The translations under genes and the position numbers were made by a program. Source: an uncultured Clostridia bacterium (GTDB lineage Bacteria > Bacillota > Clostridia > Christensenellales > Aristaeellaceae). Taken from it: a stretch of DNA of 36,616 bases. The notes beneath the pieces are model-generated. The model worked only from the letters and a program-made list of their open reading frames with translations. It made no database searches and was not told the origin of the DNA. The DNA lies in assembly GCA_947165425.1 (NCBI GenBank), contig CAMVAJ010000019.1, positions 1 to 36,616 on the forward strand, in the 5' to 3' direction. Shown piece after piece: positions 22,309 through 29,208 of this stretch (position 1 is the first letter of the stretch; each line of letters opens with the position of its first letter).

Positions 22309-23975
22309 GGCTTTTGCCTCCTGAAGGTGAAATTGCCCTTGTCCAAGTTCAGATTGGGGTTCCAGCAGGGGTCGGCCCAGTCCCCGAGCCGCGCCCGCAG
22401 GCGCGTCCGGGCGTCCTCGGGCAGGCCTTCGCGGGTGAGCAGGAGGTCCGCCCGCTCGCACATGGCGACGGCCCAGGGCGTGTAGACATGGCGCAGGCCG
22501 CGGGCCGACATGCGGGCGCAGGCGGCGATGACGGCGGCGGGGCAGGGGAGATCGGTGTCCAGCGGCTCCCAGACCGCGCGGCGCACCATCAGGCAGGCGG
22601 CGCTGACGGCCCCGACGTTGTGGCTCTGGCGGTTGAGCAGATGCCAGCCCGCGGCGCGCCCGGGCAACCCCAGGTTGCGGCAGACCGCGCCCCGCGGCCC
22701 GCCCACGGCGAAGCCCGCGTGGGTCACGCGGCTCCGCGTGTCCACGAGCATGGGGGTGACCATGCCCACGTCCTCCCGCTGGGCGTACATGGCCAGCTCC
22801 TCCCAGAAGCCCCGGGAGAACAGGGGGAGGGAGGCGTCCACGAAGAGCAGCAGCTCCTCCCGGCTCTCGGCGGCGGCCGCGTTCATGGCGGCGGCGCGCG
22901 CCTCCTCCCGCCCGAAGACCCGCACCCGGATCGGGAACCCTGCCGGCAGGACCGGCTCGAGGCAGCGGCGTGCGGCCTCGCCGTCGGCCTCGGCGGCCGC
23001 GAGGATCCACACCGCGCCGGAGAGGGGGCGCAGCTCGTAGCGCAGGCGCAGGAGCCCGCTCTCCACCGTGACGCGCCCCGGCCAGCCGATGCGCGCCATG
23101 TGCTCCTGGGTGGCGCGGGCGGCGGCGTCCAGGCATTTCTCCAGGTGCTGGTGGCTCATGGAGGAGTTCAGCGTCCGCCAGTGGTAGCCGATGAAGGGCA
23201 GATGGACGATGGCGTCCGTGCGCTCGCTGAGGCGGAGCACCAGGTCGTGGTCCTGGGAGCCGTCGAAGCCGGGGCGCAGGCCGCCCGCGGCCTCCACCAG
23301 GCTCTTTTTCGCGGCCAGCAGGTGGCAGATATAGTTCCCGGAGCGGAGATTGTCCGGGGAGAAGTCCGGCTTGAAGTGCGGGTCGGTATGGCGCTTGCCG
23401 TCCGGGGTCAGCTTGTCCTCGTCGGTGTAGATGACGTCCGCGCGCCCCCGGGCGATCTCCTCGCCGAGGCGCCAGAGGGCGTCCGGCGGCAGGGTGTCGT
23501 CGTGGTCGCAGAGGACGACCCACGCCCCCCGCGCGGCGGCGAGAGCCTGGTTGGTGTTGCCGGAGATGCCCTCGTTCCGGGGGAGGGGCACCACGCGGAA
23601 GCGGGCGTCCCGTGCCGCGTAGTTCTCCAGCGCCGCGGCGGTCTCCGCCCGGTCGCCGGCGAGGGCGAGCACCGCCTCCCAGTCCGCGAGCGTCTGCGCG
23701 GCGAGGGAGTCCAGCAGCGCCGACAGCAGCGCCGGCTCCGTCTGATAGACCGGAATCAGGACCGAGATCAGCCCGCAGGCCGGCTGGGCGCCGCGCTGGC
23801 GCTGGAGCTCCTCCTCCCGCGGGGCGTAGCTCTCCCGCCAGGCCCGGTCCCACCGGCGGAAAACCCGCTCCGAGACTTTCTCCCCCAGGCGGCGGAGGGT
23901 ATACCCCGGCCCGAAGGCGGAGATGTAGTTCAGGGTTTGCTGAATGAATGACATGGCGTTCCTCGATTGATTCAT
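22305..23975 (-). CDS. Family 2 glycosyltransferase
   Basis: A 556-residue cytoplasmic glycosyltransferase. After an N-terminal segment of about 68 residues rich in Arg, the GT-A domain begins at LISVLIPVYQTEP and contains the metal- and nucleotide-sugar-binding acids D157-H-D-D160 (VVLCDHDDTLPPDA) and the acceptor-side SQDHDLVLRL. The region from about 330 to 500 (RVFGREEARAAAMNAAAAES; FVDASLPLFSRGFW) looks like a second, degenerate GT-A half. Family members build surface polysaccharide or teichoic-type chains. The start at 23975 has AGAGGGG 8 bases upstream; ATG at 23954 with GAGG is the alternative. No TM segment is obvious. It is followed by the overlapping serine hydrolase gene. Confidence 0.87.
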   Translation of the reverse strand: MNQSRNAMSFIQQTLNYISAFGPGYTLRRLGEKVSERVFRRWDRAWRESYAPREEELQRQRGAQPACGLISVLIPVYQTEPALLSALLDSLAAQTLADWEAVLALAGDRAETAAALENYAARDARFRVVPLPRNEGISGNTNQALAAARGAWVVLCDHDDTLPPDALWRLGEEIARGRADVIYTDEDKLTPDGKRHTDPHFKPDFSPDNLRSGNYICHLLAAKKSLVEAAGGLRPGFDGSQDHDLVLRLSERTDAIVHLPFIGYHWRTLNSSMSHQHLEKCLDAAARATQEHMARIGWPGRVTVESGLLRLRYELRPLSGAVWILAAAEADGEAARRCLEPVLPAGFPIRVRVFGREEARAAAMNAAAAESREELLLFVDASLPLFSRGFWEELAMYAQREDVGMVTPMLVDTRSRVTHAGFAVGGPRGAVCRNLGLPGRAAGWHLLNRQSHNVGAVSAACLMVRRAVWEPLDTDLPCPAAVIAACARMSARGLRHVYTPWAVAMCERADLLLTREGLPEDARTRLRARLGDWADPCWNPNLNLDKGNFTFRRQKP

Positions 23976-24075
23976 GTTAGGGACCCCTCTGGCCTGCGGC
24001 TTTATCCGCTGACAGCAAGAGCATACCCCCTCCGCCGGGGAAAGTCAATGCCGCGGGGCGTGAAAAAGGGCGCAC

Positions 24076-24119
24076 AAAAGGCGCGGGAGGCTCGCCGGTG
24101 AGGGGCGGGGTCCCGCGCC
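24076..24119 (-). terminator. Terminator of the M29 aminopeptidase gene
   Basis: On the minus strand, GGCGCGGGA and TCCCGCGCC form a 9-bp perfect stem with a 22-base GC-rich loop, followed by TTTTGTG. It lies about 30 bases past the aminopeptidase stop. Confidence 0.75.
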
Positions 24120-24145
24120 TGAGAGGTTGCGGTCTGCGGGGCGGC

Positions 24146-25375
24146 TCAGGCCCAGGTGCCGTTCCGAAAGACAGGCACGGCGGTGCCGTCGGGGCGGATG
24201 CCGTCGATGTCGAGATCATCCGCGCCGACCATGAAGTCCACGTGGATGATCGAGTCGTTGATGCCCTGCTGCTGGGCTTGCGCCATGGTCAGATTGTCGC
24301 CGTCGGGCAGGACTTCCTTGAAGCCCATGCCGAGGGCGCAGTGGCAGCAGGCGTTCTCGTCGAAGAGCGTCTTGTAGAACAGGAAGCCGCACTGGTTCAC
24401 GGGACTCTCCTTGGGCACGAGGGCTACCTCGCCGAGCATGGCGGCGCCCTTGTCCATGCGGATCATCTGCTCGAGGAGCTCCTGCCCCTTCGCGGCGCGG
24501 CAGGAGACGGCCCGCCCGTGCTCGAAGGTGATGGCGAAGTCCTCGATGAGCTGGCTGTTCCAGGAGAGAGGCTTCACGGCCACGAGGGTGCCCTCGCACT
24601 TTCCCGCGATCGGGGAGGTGAAGATCTCCTCCGTGGGCATGTTGGGGATGTAGAAGGCGCCGTTGTTCGCGTTGATTGCGCCCGCGCCCTCCCACTTCGC
24701 GCCGGGGATCAGCTCCACGGTGAAGTCGGTGCCGTTGGCGCTGCGGTAGCGCAGGGAGGCGAAGCCCTGCTCGTTCAGCCAGGCGGCCTTCTGTTCAATG
24801 AACTCCGTGTGCTTCCGCCAGGCCTCCACCGGGTCGCCGTCCTCGGTGACGCGCACGGTCTTCAGGATCGCGTCCCAGAGGAGATCCACGGCGTTCTCCG
24901 CGCCGGGGAAGCACTTCCTGGCCCACTTCTCGGAGGGGTAGGCGGCGATGACCCACTGGTGCTTTCCCTCGATCGCGTCGCGGTAGGGCTTCATGACGGT
25001 GCCGCGGCGCTGCATCACGGCGGAGAGCTTCTGCGGGTCGATGCCGTTCATGGCGTCCGGGTCCTCCGAGGCGATGAAGATGCGGCAGGGCAGATCCTCC
25101 ACCGCCTGCTTCAGCTTGGCCTCCTCCCAGGGGAGCACGGTGGAGAGGGTCTCCTGATCGGCCCAGAGGTAGTTGAGCCGGCTCTGGACGTCGTAGCTCC
25201 AGTCCACATTGACCTTCTTCGCTCCGGCCTTATAGCACTCCTCCATGAGGAGCGCGGCGAACGCGTGCTGCTCCACCGAGACGGCCAGCTGCACGACCTG
25301 GCCCTTCTGGACATTCGCGCCGGTGCGGACGATCAGCTCCGCGTATTTCTGCAACAGCGCCTTCGATATGCTCAT
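24146..25375 (-). CDS. M29-family aminopeptidase (AmpS/PepS type)
   Basis: A 409-residue metallo-aminopeptidase of clan MQ, family M29, which removes N-terminal residues from peptides in the cytoplasm. Family blocks visible are the opening MSISKALLQKYAELIVRTGANVQKGQ, LGEVALVPKESPVN with metal-binding Glu, a Glu just before the CCHCALG histidine, and INDSIIHVDFMVG with a His and an Asp ligand. The length matches the family. The start is the ATG at 25375 with AAGGAG 7 bases upstream. The gene is 17 bases downstream of the secreted acidic protein gene on the same strand, so they may share a transcript. Confidence 0.93.
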   Translation of the reverse strand: MSISKALLQKYAELIVRTGANVQKGQVVQLAVSVEQHAFAALLMEECYKAGAKKVNVDWSYDVQSRLNYLWADQETLSTVLPWEEAKLKQAVEDLPCRIFIASEDPDAMNGIDPQKLSAVMQRRGTVMKPYRDAIEGKHQWVIAAYPSEKWARKCFPGAENAVDLLWDAILKTVRVTEDGDPVEAWRKHTEFIEQKAAWLNEQGFASLRYRSANGTDFTVELIPGAKWEGAGAINANNGAFYIPNMPTEEIFTSPIAGKCEGTLVAVKPLSWNSQLIEDFAITFEHGRAVSCRAAKGQELLEQMIRMDKGAAMLGEVALVPKESPVNQCGFLFYKTLFDENACCHCALGMGFKEVLPDGDNLTMAQAQQQGINDSIIHVDFMVGADDLDIDGIRPDGTAVPVFRNGTWA

Positions 25376-25392
25376 TGCGGTTCTCCTTTTCC

Positions 25393-26214
25393 TCAGCCCT
25401 GGTTGTCGAAATCCGGCACCAGCTCGATGCCGTTGGCCGCCTCGAAGAGGATGCTGCCGTTCTCCATCAGGGAGAAGAAGGCCTCGTGGGTCTCGCCGTC
25501 CTCGGTCATCACGTCCTCGCCCTGCTCGTTCTTCGTGTGGACCTCGGCGGTGCCGGTGCACTCGAGCTTCCGGGTCTCCTCGTTGTAGATGCCGGTCAGG
25601 TGGAAGACGGCGTAGGTGTCCGCGCCCGTGTCCCCGCGCTGCAGGAACACGTCATAGTAGAAGCGGTCGTCGTGGCCGTCCCAGGTGAACTCGGCGTAGA
25701 CCGTCTCCTCGCCCTCCGCGTTCTTCCAGGCGCCGGCGAAGCGGCCGATGTTGACGAACTCCAGATCCTGGCCCTCGTTGCCGCGGCCGTCCTGCCAGAG
25801 GAGGCGGCCCTTTTCGTTGATGGTGAAGACGGTCTCCTGGCCCTCCTCATCCGGGTCGTCGTACTCGGCGTCGGCGTAGACGCGATTGTCCGGGTCGGCC
25901 GGATCGAAGGTGAAGGTCTGCTTGGAGGAGTCGGTGGACACCAGGGCGTCGCGGTCCTCGGCGTAGAAGCAGTTATAGCTGTACTCGGTGCCCTTTCCCT
26001 CCTCGGGCTCGTCGCTGACGATGGAGACGCGGTAGCCCGCCTCCTCGTAGTCGACCTTCAGCACCGTGTTCTGCACGGCCCAGGTGGTGTCGAACTTCTT
26101 TCCGCCCTCGGGCTGCGGGAAGGACTCGAAATCCTCCTCCTCCGCCACAACGGGACAGGTCAGGGCCAGCGCCATCAGCACCGCCAGCAGCATGCTCAGC
26201 ATTCTTTTCATCAT
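25393..26214 (-). CDS. Secreted acidic protein of unknown function
   Basis: A 273-residue exported protein not recognised as a known family. The signal peptide is about residues 1-24 (MMKRMLSMLLAVLMALALTCPVVA). The cysteine in LTCPVV does not sit in a lipobox. The mature part is very acidic (EEEDFESFPQPE; DPDEEGQE; TKNEQGEDVMTEDGE) and made of short alternating beta-like segments rich in Tyr, Phe and Thr, suggesting an extracellular beta-sandwich or lipocalin-like fold; this is inference. AGGAGG lies 7 bases before the ATG at 26214, and a strong extended -10 promoter is upstream. It precedes the aminopeptidase gene. Confidence 0.85.
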   Translation of the reverse strand: MMKRMLSMLLAVLMALALTCPVVAEEEDFESFPQPEGGKKFDTTWAVQNTVLKVDYEEAGYRVSIVSDEPEEGKGTEYSYNCFYAEDRDALVSTDSSKQTFTFDPADPDNRVYADAEYDDPDEEGQETVFTINEKGRLLWQDGRGNEGQDLEFVNIGRFAGAWKNAEGEETVYAEFTWDGHDDRFYYDVFLQRGDTGADTYAVFHLTGIYNEETRKLECTGTAEVHTKNEQGEDVMTEDGETHEAFFSLMENGSILFEAANGIELVPDFDNQG

Positions 26215-26268
26215 GAATATCCCTCCTGGTACTTGGTCGGGCGCGGGGCTCTCCGCGCCTATAGCGGC

Positions 26269-26297
26269 ATTATACCACACCCGCCGCGGAATGCAAA
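26269..26297 (-). promoter_or_regulatory. Promoter of the secreted acidic protein gene
   Basis: On the minus strand, TTTGCA (26297-26292), a 17-bp spacer, then TATAAT (26274-26269) preceded by TGG, an extended -10. Confidence 0.75.
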
Positions 26298-26310
26298 CAC
26301 AGGGCGGCGC

Positions 26311-26340
26311 TTGAGGTTCGATTGACAGATATGCTATACT
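26311..26340 (+). promoter_or_regulatory. Probable promoter of the 26392-27859 genes
   Basis: TTGAGG at 26311-26316, an 18-bp spacer, then TATACT at 26335-26340. A TTGACA at 26322-26327 is too close to the TATACT to be its -35. Confidence 0.55.
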
Positions 26341-26391
26341 GGATTCACGCTCCCGCGGGGGGCATACGCGAAACGAAAGGAGGCGGTGCCG

Positions 26392-26820
26392 ATGGACCCG
26401 GAGCTTCGGCCGTCCGCCGTGAGATTCAGGCATACCCGCCGGCCCGGCTTCTGGATCGGCTTTGTCGATTTCTTCACCGCCGGCCTCTTCCTGCTGTGCT
26501 ATATGCCCCTGAGCGGGCTGCAGGACGAGCTGGACGCGATCCTGGGGCACCCGACGATGAAATACTGGAAGGCCTACCTGCTGGGCATCCCCACGCTGTT
26601 CATCTATCCGCTGGTCTGGATGGCCCGGATCGCGGAGGAGCTGAAGGCAAAGGCTGTCGCGCTGGGGGTCGGGGGCCCGTACACCTCCTGGCGGCACATG
26701 TTCGGCTGGAATACCCTGGGCCTGCCGCTGATGGGCCCGGCTGTGGCGACGCTGCGCTTCTTCGACACGCTGAACCGCGTGGAGGAGGAGCTGAACCGAC
26801 GGGAGGCGGGGAGAGAATGA
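26392..26820 (+). CDS. Small membrane protein, DUF4234-like
   Basis: A 142-residue protein with two clear hydrophobic segments, about residues 20-42 (GFWIGFVDFFTAGLFLLCYM) and 60-80 (AYLLGIPTLFIYPLVWMARIA), and a third possible one near 110-122. The arrangement, including the ending RFFDTLNRVEEELNRRE, resembles DUF4234-type proteins of unknown function. AAAGGAGG at 26376-26383 is 8 bases before the ATG at 26392; a GTG at 26386 is too close. The stop overlaps the next gene's start as ATGA, so the two proteins are probably made in step. No enzymatic motif is visible. Confidence 0.82.
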   Translation: MDPELRPSAVRFRHTRRPGFWIGFVDFFTAGLFLLCYMPLSGLQDELDAILGHPTMKYWKAYLLGIPTLFIYPLVWMARIAEELKAKAVALGVGGPYTSWRHMFGWNTLGLPLMGPAVATLRFFDTLNRVEEELNRREAGRE

Positions 26821-27710
26821 AGGCCTACTACCACCTGCCCGGACTGTTTGAGTTCTATGAGCTGTACCGGCTGTTCCTGCCGCTGTTCCGGGAGAGGCGG
26901 GAGTGGTTCTACGACTGGTGCGAGATCGGCTCGATCTACGGCGCGCCCGCCGACTGCCTCTGGGGCGGCGGACGGGTCGGCTTCGGGGAGGCGAGGCCGG
27001 CGGACGTGGCGGCGCTGACGAGGGCTTACGGCGTCTCCGCGCGGCTCACCTTCAGCAACTCCCTGCTCCGGGAGGAGCACCTCTCCGACCCGAAGTGCAA
27101 CGCCCTCTGCGCGCTGTTCGAGCGTGGCGGCGCGGCGCAAAGCGGCGTGATCCTCTGCTCGGACCTGCTGCTGGCATACCTGCGCCGGCGCTATCCCGGC
27201 TTCTACTTCGTCTCCTCGACCACCAAGGTGCTGACCGAATTCGATCAGCTGGAGGCGGAGCTGAACCGGCCGGAGTTCCGCTTTGTGGTCCCGGATTTCA
27301 GGCTGAACAGGGCCTTCGACCGGCTGGACGCCCTCTCCCCGGCGCAGAAGCGGAAGGTTGAGTTCCTCTGCAACGAGTGCTGCTGGTTCGGCTGTCCGGA
27401 CCGGAGGGCCTGCTACGAGAACGTCAGCCGGAAGAACTTGGGCGAGGACGTCCCCGACCATGTCTGCCGCTCGCCCGGGGCGCGGCGGGGCTACCGCTTC
27501 TCCGACGCGATGGCCAACCCCGGCTTCATCGGTGTGAAGGAGATCCGGGACCGCTATCTGCCCGGCGGCTTTTCCCACTTCAAGATCGAGGGCCGGAGCC
27601 TCGGGAGCGCGCTGATCCTGGAGTTCCTGCTGTACTACATGACCAAACCCGAATACCAGCTGCGCGTGCGGGAGGAGATCTACCTGGACAGCTCGCTGGA
27701 TCTGTTCTGA
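26817..27710 (+). CDS. U32-like cysteine-rich protein of unknown function
   Basis: A 297-residue protein not confidently assigned. Features that recall the U32 peptidase superfamily (UbiU/UbiV, RlhA, TrhP) are the motif HFKIEGR (254-260), a barrel-like alternation of strands (ARLTFSNSLL, VILCSDLLL, FYFVSSTTKV, FRFVVPDFRLN) and a cysteine cluster C185-x2-C188-C189-x3-C193-x5-C199 plus C217 that could hold a 4Fe-4S centre. U32 proteins modify RNA or cofactors by hydroxylation-type chemistry rather than acting as true peptidases. No signal peptide is present. It overlaps the upstream membrane-protein gene by four bases and is followed 20 bases later by a gene stub. Confidence 0.7.
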   Translation: MKAYYHLPGLFEFYELYRLFLPLFRERREWFYDWCEIGSIYGAPADCLWGGGRVGFGEARPADVAALTRAYGVSARLTFSNSLLREEHLSDPKCNALCALFERGGAAQSGVILCSDLLLAYLRRRYPGFYFVSSTTKVLTEFDQLEAELNRPEFRFVVPDFRLNRAFDRLDALSPAQKRKVEFLCNECCWFGCPDRRACYENVSRKNLGEDVPDHVCRSPGARRGYRFSDAMANPGFIGVKEIRDRYLPGGFSHFKIEGRSLGSALILEFLLYYMTKPEYQLRVREEIYLDSSLDLF

Positions 27711-27730
27711 CGCCATACGGAGGACTGCGG

Positions 27731-27859
27731 ATGAAACCTGAAGAATGCAACCCGGACGGGCTGAAGCTGCGCGTCAAGCGCTACGACGAGCTGACAAAGA
27801 AAGGGGAGATGTCGCCGCAGCGACAGAGAGGTTTCAGTCGCAATGCCCCGTGCGACTGA
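27731..27859 (+). pseudogene. Short reading frame ending inside a dispersed repeat (probable gene remnant)
   Basis: A 42-residue frame starting at the ATG at 27731, with a good GGAGG (27719-27723) 7 bases upstream. The first 23 or so residues (MKPEECNPDGLKLRVKRYDEL then TKK) look like the start of a third gene of the 26392 operon. From about 27800 the frame runs into repeat copy B and continues only because that repeat happens to be open, giving an Arg/Gln-rich end, until TGA at 27857-27859. Either the element truncated a longer gene or the short product is real. No function is recognised. Confidence 0.55.
27800..27856 (+). repeat. Dispersed palindromic repeat, copy B
   Basis: A 57-base block with AAAGGGGAG, a GTCGC-CGCA-GCGAC hairpin (27811-27824) and GAGAGGTTTC. 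It differs at three positions from the reverse complement of copy A at 14612-14668. An 8-bp palindrome (27872-27892) follows 15 bases later. Confidence 0.85.
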
Positions 27860-27871
27860 ACAGCTGCACTA

Positions 27872-27892
27872 TGAAAACACTTTATGTTTTCA
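27872..27892. repeat. Perfect 8-bp palindrome beside repeat copy B
   Basis: TGAAAACA and TGTTTTCA flank a CTTTA loop. This is the counterpart of the hairpin at 14673-14693, with different but still paired stem bases. Confidence 0.7.
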
Positions 27893-27917
27893 CAGTAACT
27901 GCAGGCTATGTAATATT

Positions 27918-28958
27918 TCACCGCTTCTGTTTGCGGTACTCGCTAGGGGTCAGCCCCTTCTGCCGGCGGAAGGTGCGTATGAAGTGCTCGCTGCTCTCGT
28001 AGCCGACGTGGGCGGCGATGTCCGCCACGGGGAGGGACGTGTCCCGCAGCAGCTGGACGGCGTTCTCCATGCGCACCTGGGTCAGGAGCCGGATGAAGCT
28101 CTGACCGGTGGACTGCTTGACCAGGCGGGAGGTGTACTCCGGGGAGTAGTGGAACTCCTCGGCTAAATTGGCCAGGGTCGCGGTGGCGGTGTTGAGCTGG
28201 AGATAGCGGGCGATGCGGATGGCGACGCGGGAGTCCTGCTCCTGCCGCTCCGGCAGCTCGCAGCCCGCCATGTGGGACCGCAGGAGGCGGACGAAAATCT
28301 GGGTCAGGATCGCGTTGAGGAGCACGGTGCAGTAGTCGCCCTGCTCCCGGTACTCCCCCCAGAGCTTGAGAAAACTGTCCCGCAGCTCGCCGTCCGCCGC
28401 CGTGTGGAGGATGAGATAGTCGATGCCCTGCCGGGCGTAGACCGTGCTGAGGAAAAAGTTCGCCAGCAGATTGTCGCCCTGCAGGAGACTGTAGAAGTAG
28501 TGCCGGAAGGTGGAGCGGCGGATCAGCACGTCCAGGAGGATGCTCTCGTCGCCCACGTCCACCGCGTGGGTCACGCTGGGCTGGATCAGGCACAGGTCGC
28601 CCGCCCGCAGGATCGAGCTGTGATCCCGGATCTGGTGGACGCACTGGCCCTCCAGGACATAGAACATCTCGAAGAAATTGTGCCGGTGGGGGACGGCGGG
28701 GGTATAGCAGTTGTGCTTGGAGACCGCGATCCCCTGGCCGCGCCCGGTGGGGAAGAACTGCTCGTCCGTGTACTCCTCGATGACGGTGTCGGGCCACTCG
28801 GGGATGATCAGCTGCAGCTCACGCACCCAAGCGGGATCCAGCTTCCCCAAAAAATCGCCGAGGACGGCGGGGGAGGCCTTCGCCAGCCGGTAGCTCCGAT
28901 AGAAAAGCTCGCTCTCGTTGAGCGTCCGCAGCTCCCGCAGCAGCGTCTGATTATCCAT
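27918..28958 (-). CDS. AraC-family transcriptional regulator
   Basis: A 346-residue regulator. A cupin-type sensor domain (about 75-170) contains AVPHRHNFFEMFYVLEG and GDLCLIQPSVTHAV, likely the sugar-ligand pocket. The C-terminal AraC/XylS DNA-binding domain (about 250-346) has two helix-turn-helix units: LANLAEEFHYSPEYTSRLVK, then VADIAAHVGYESSEHFIRTF followed by the family ending GLTPSEYRKQ. The start is the ATG at 28958 with GAGAGGGGG about 7 bases upstream; longer starts lie within the promoter. It is transcribed divergently from the glycosidase operon at 29209-35933, so it most likely activates that operon when a breakdown product of the target glycan is present. Confidence 0.93.
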   Translation of the reverse strand: MDNQTLLRELRTLNESELFYRSYRLAKASPAVLGDFLGKLDPAWVRELQLIIPEWPDTVIEEYTDEQFFPTGRGQGIAVSKHNCYTPAVPHRHNFFEMFYVLEGQCVHQIRDHSSILRAGDLCLIQPSVTHAVDVGDESILLDVLIRRSTFRHYFYSLLQGDNLLANFFLSTVYARQGIDYLILHTAADGELRDSFLKLWGEYREQGDYCTVLLNAILTQIFVRLLRSHMAGCELPERQEQDSRVAIRIARYLQLNTATATLANLAEEFHYSPEYTSRLVKQSTGQSFIRLLTQVRMENAVQLLRDTSLPVADIAAHVGYESSEHFIRTFRRQKGLTPSEYRKQKR

Positions 28959-28983
28959 GATTGTGCCCCCTCTCTTTGCCGTG

Positions 28984-29012
28984 AGTATATCCGCAGGGTT
29001 GATTTTTGTCAA
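28984..29012 (-). promoter_or_regulatory. araC-type regulator promoter
   Basis: On the minus strand, TTGACA (29012-29007), a 17-bp spacer, then TATACT (28989-28984): close to consensus, suggesting constitutive synthesis of the regulator. Confidence 0.85.
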
Positions 29013-29045
29013 TATTCCTGCTTTTTTTTGTGCAAGTTCAAATTG

Positions 29046-29155
29046 GCGGCAGCTGCCCGCCCTGAAAAGACAAACCCAACAGGATGTATATCAAAAAATA
29101 TCAATTCAACTGCGCAAAAATCGACCTATGGGATTCAGCTGCCCTCGGTTATAAT
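29046..29155 (+). promoter_or_regulatory. Glycosidase operon promoter and candidate AraC binding sites
   Basis: TATAAT at 29150-29155 lacks a good -35 (TATGGG at 29127-29132), as is common at activator-dependent promoters. Candidate sites are a near-palindrome GGCGGCAGCTGCCCGCC at 29046-29062, a second copy of its CAGCTGCCC core at 29136-29144, and TATCAA repeated 10 bases apart at 29089-29094 and 29099-29104. No gene is present in 28959-29208. Confidence 0.5.
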
Positions 29156-29208
29156 CGTTCCTGGATAAAGTGCCGCCGGGCGGCGGCGCGAAAGTAGGAT
29201 TTGACAAT

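Noticed and set aside
26322-26327. TTGACA as the -35 for TATACT at 26335
   Set aside because: Spacing is only 7 bases; TTGAGG at 26311 gives a usable 18-base spacer.
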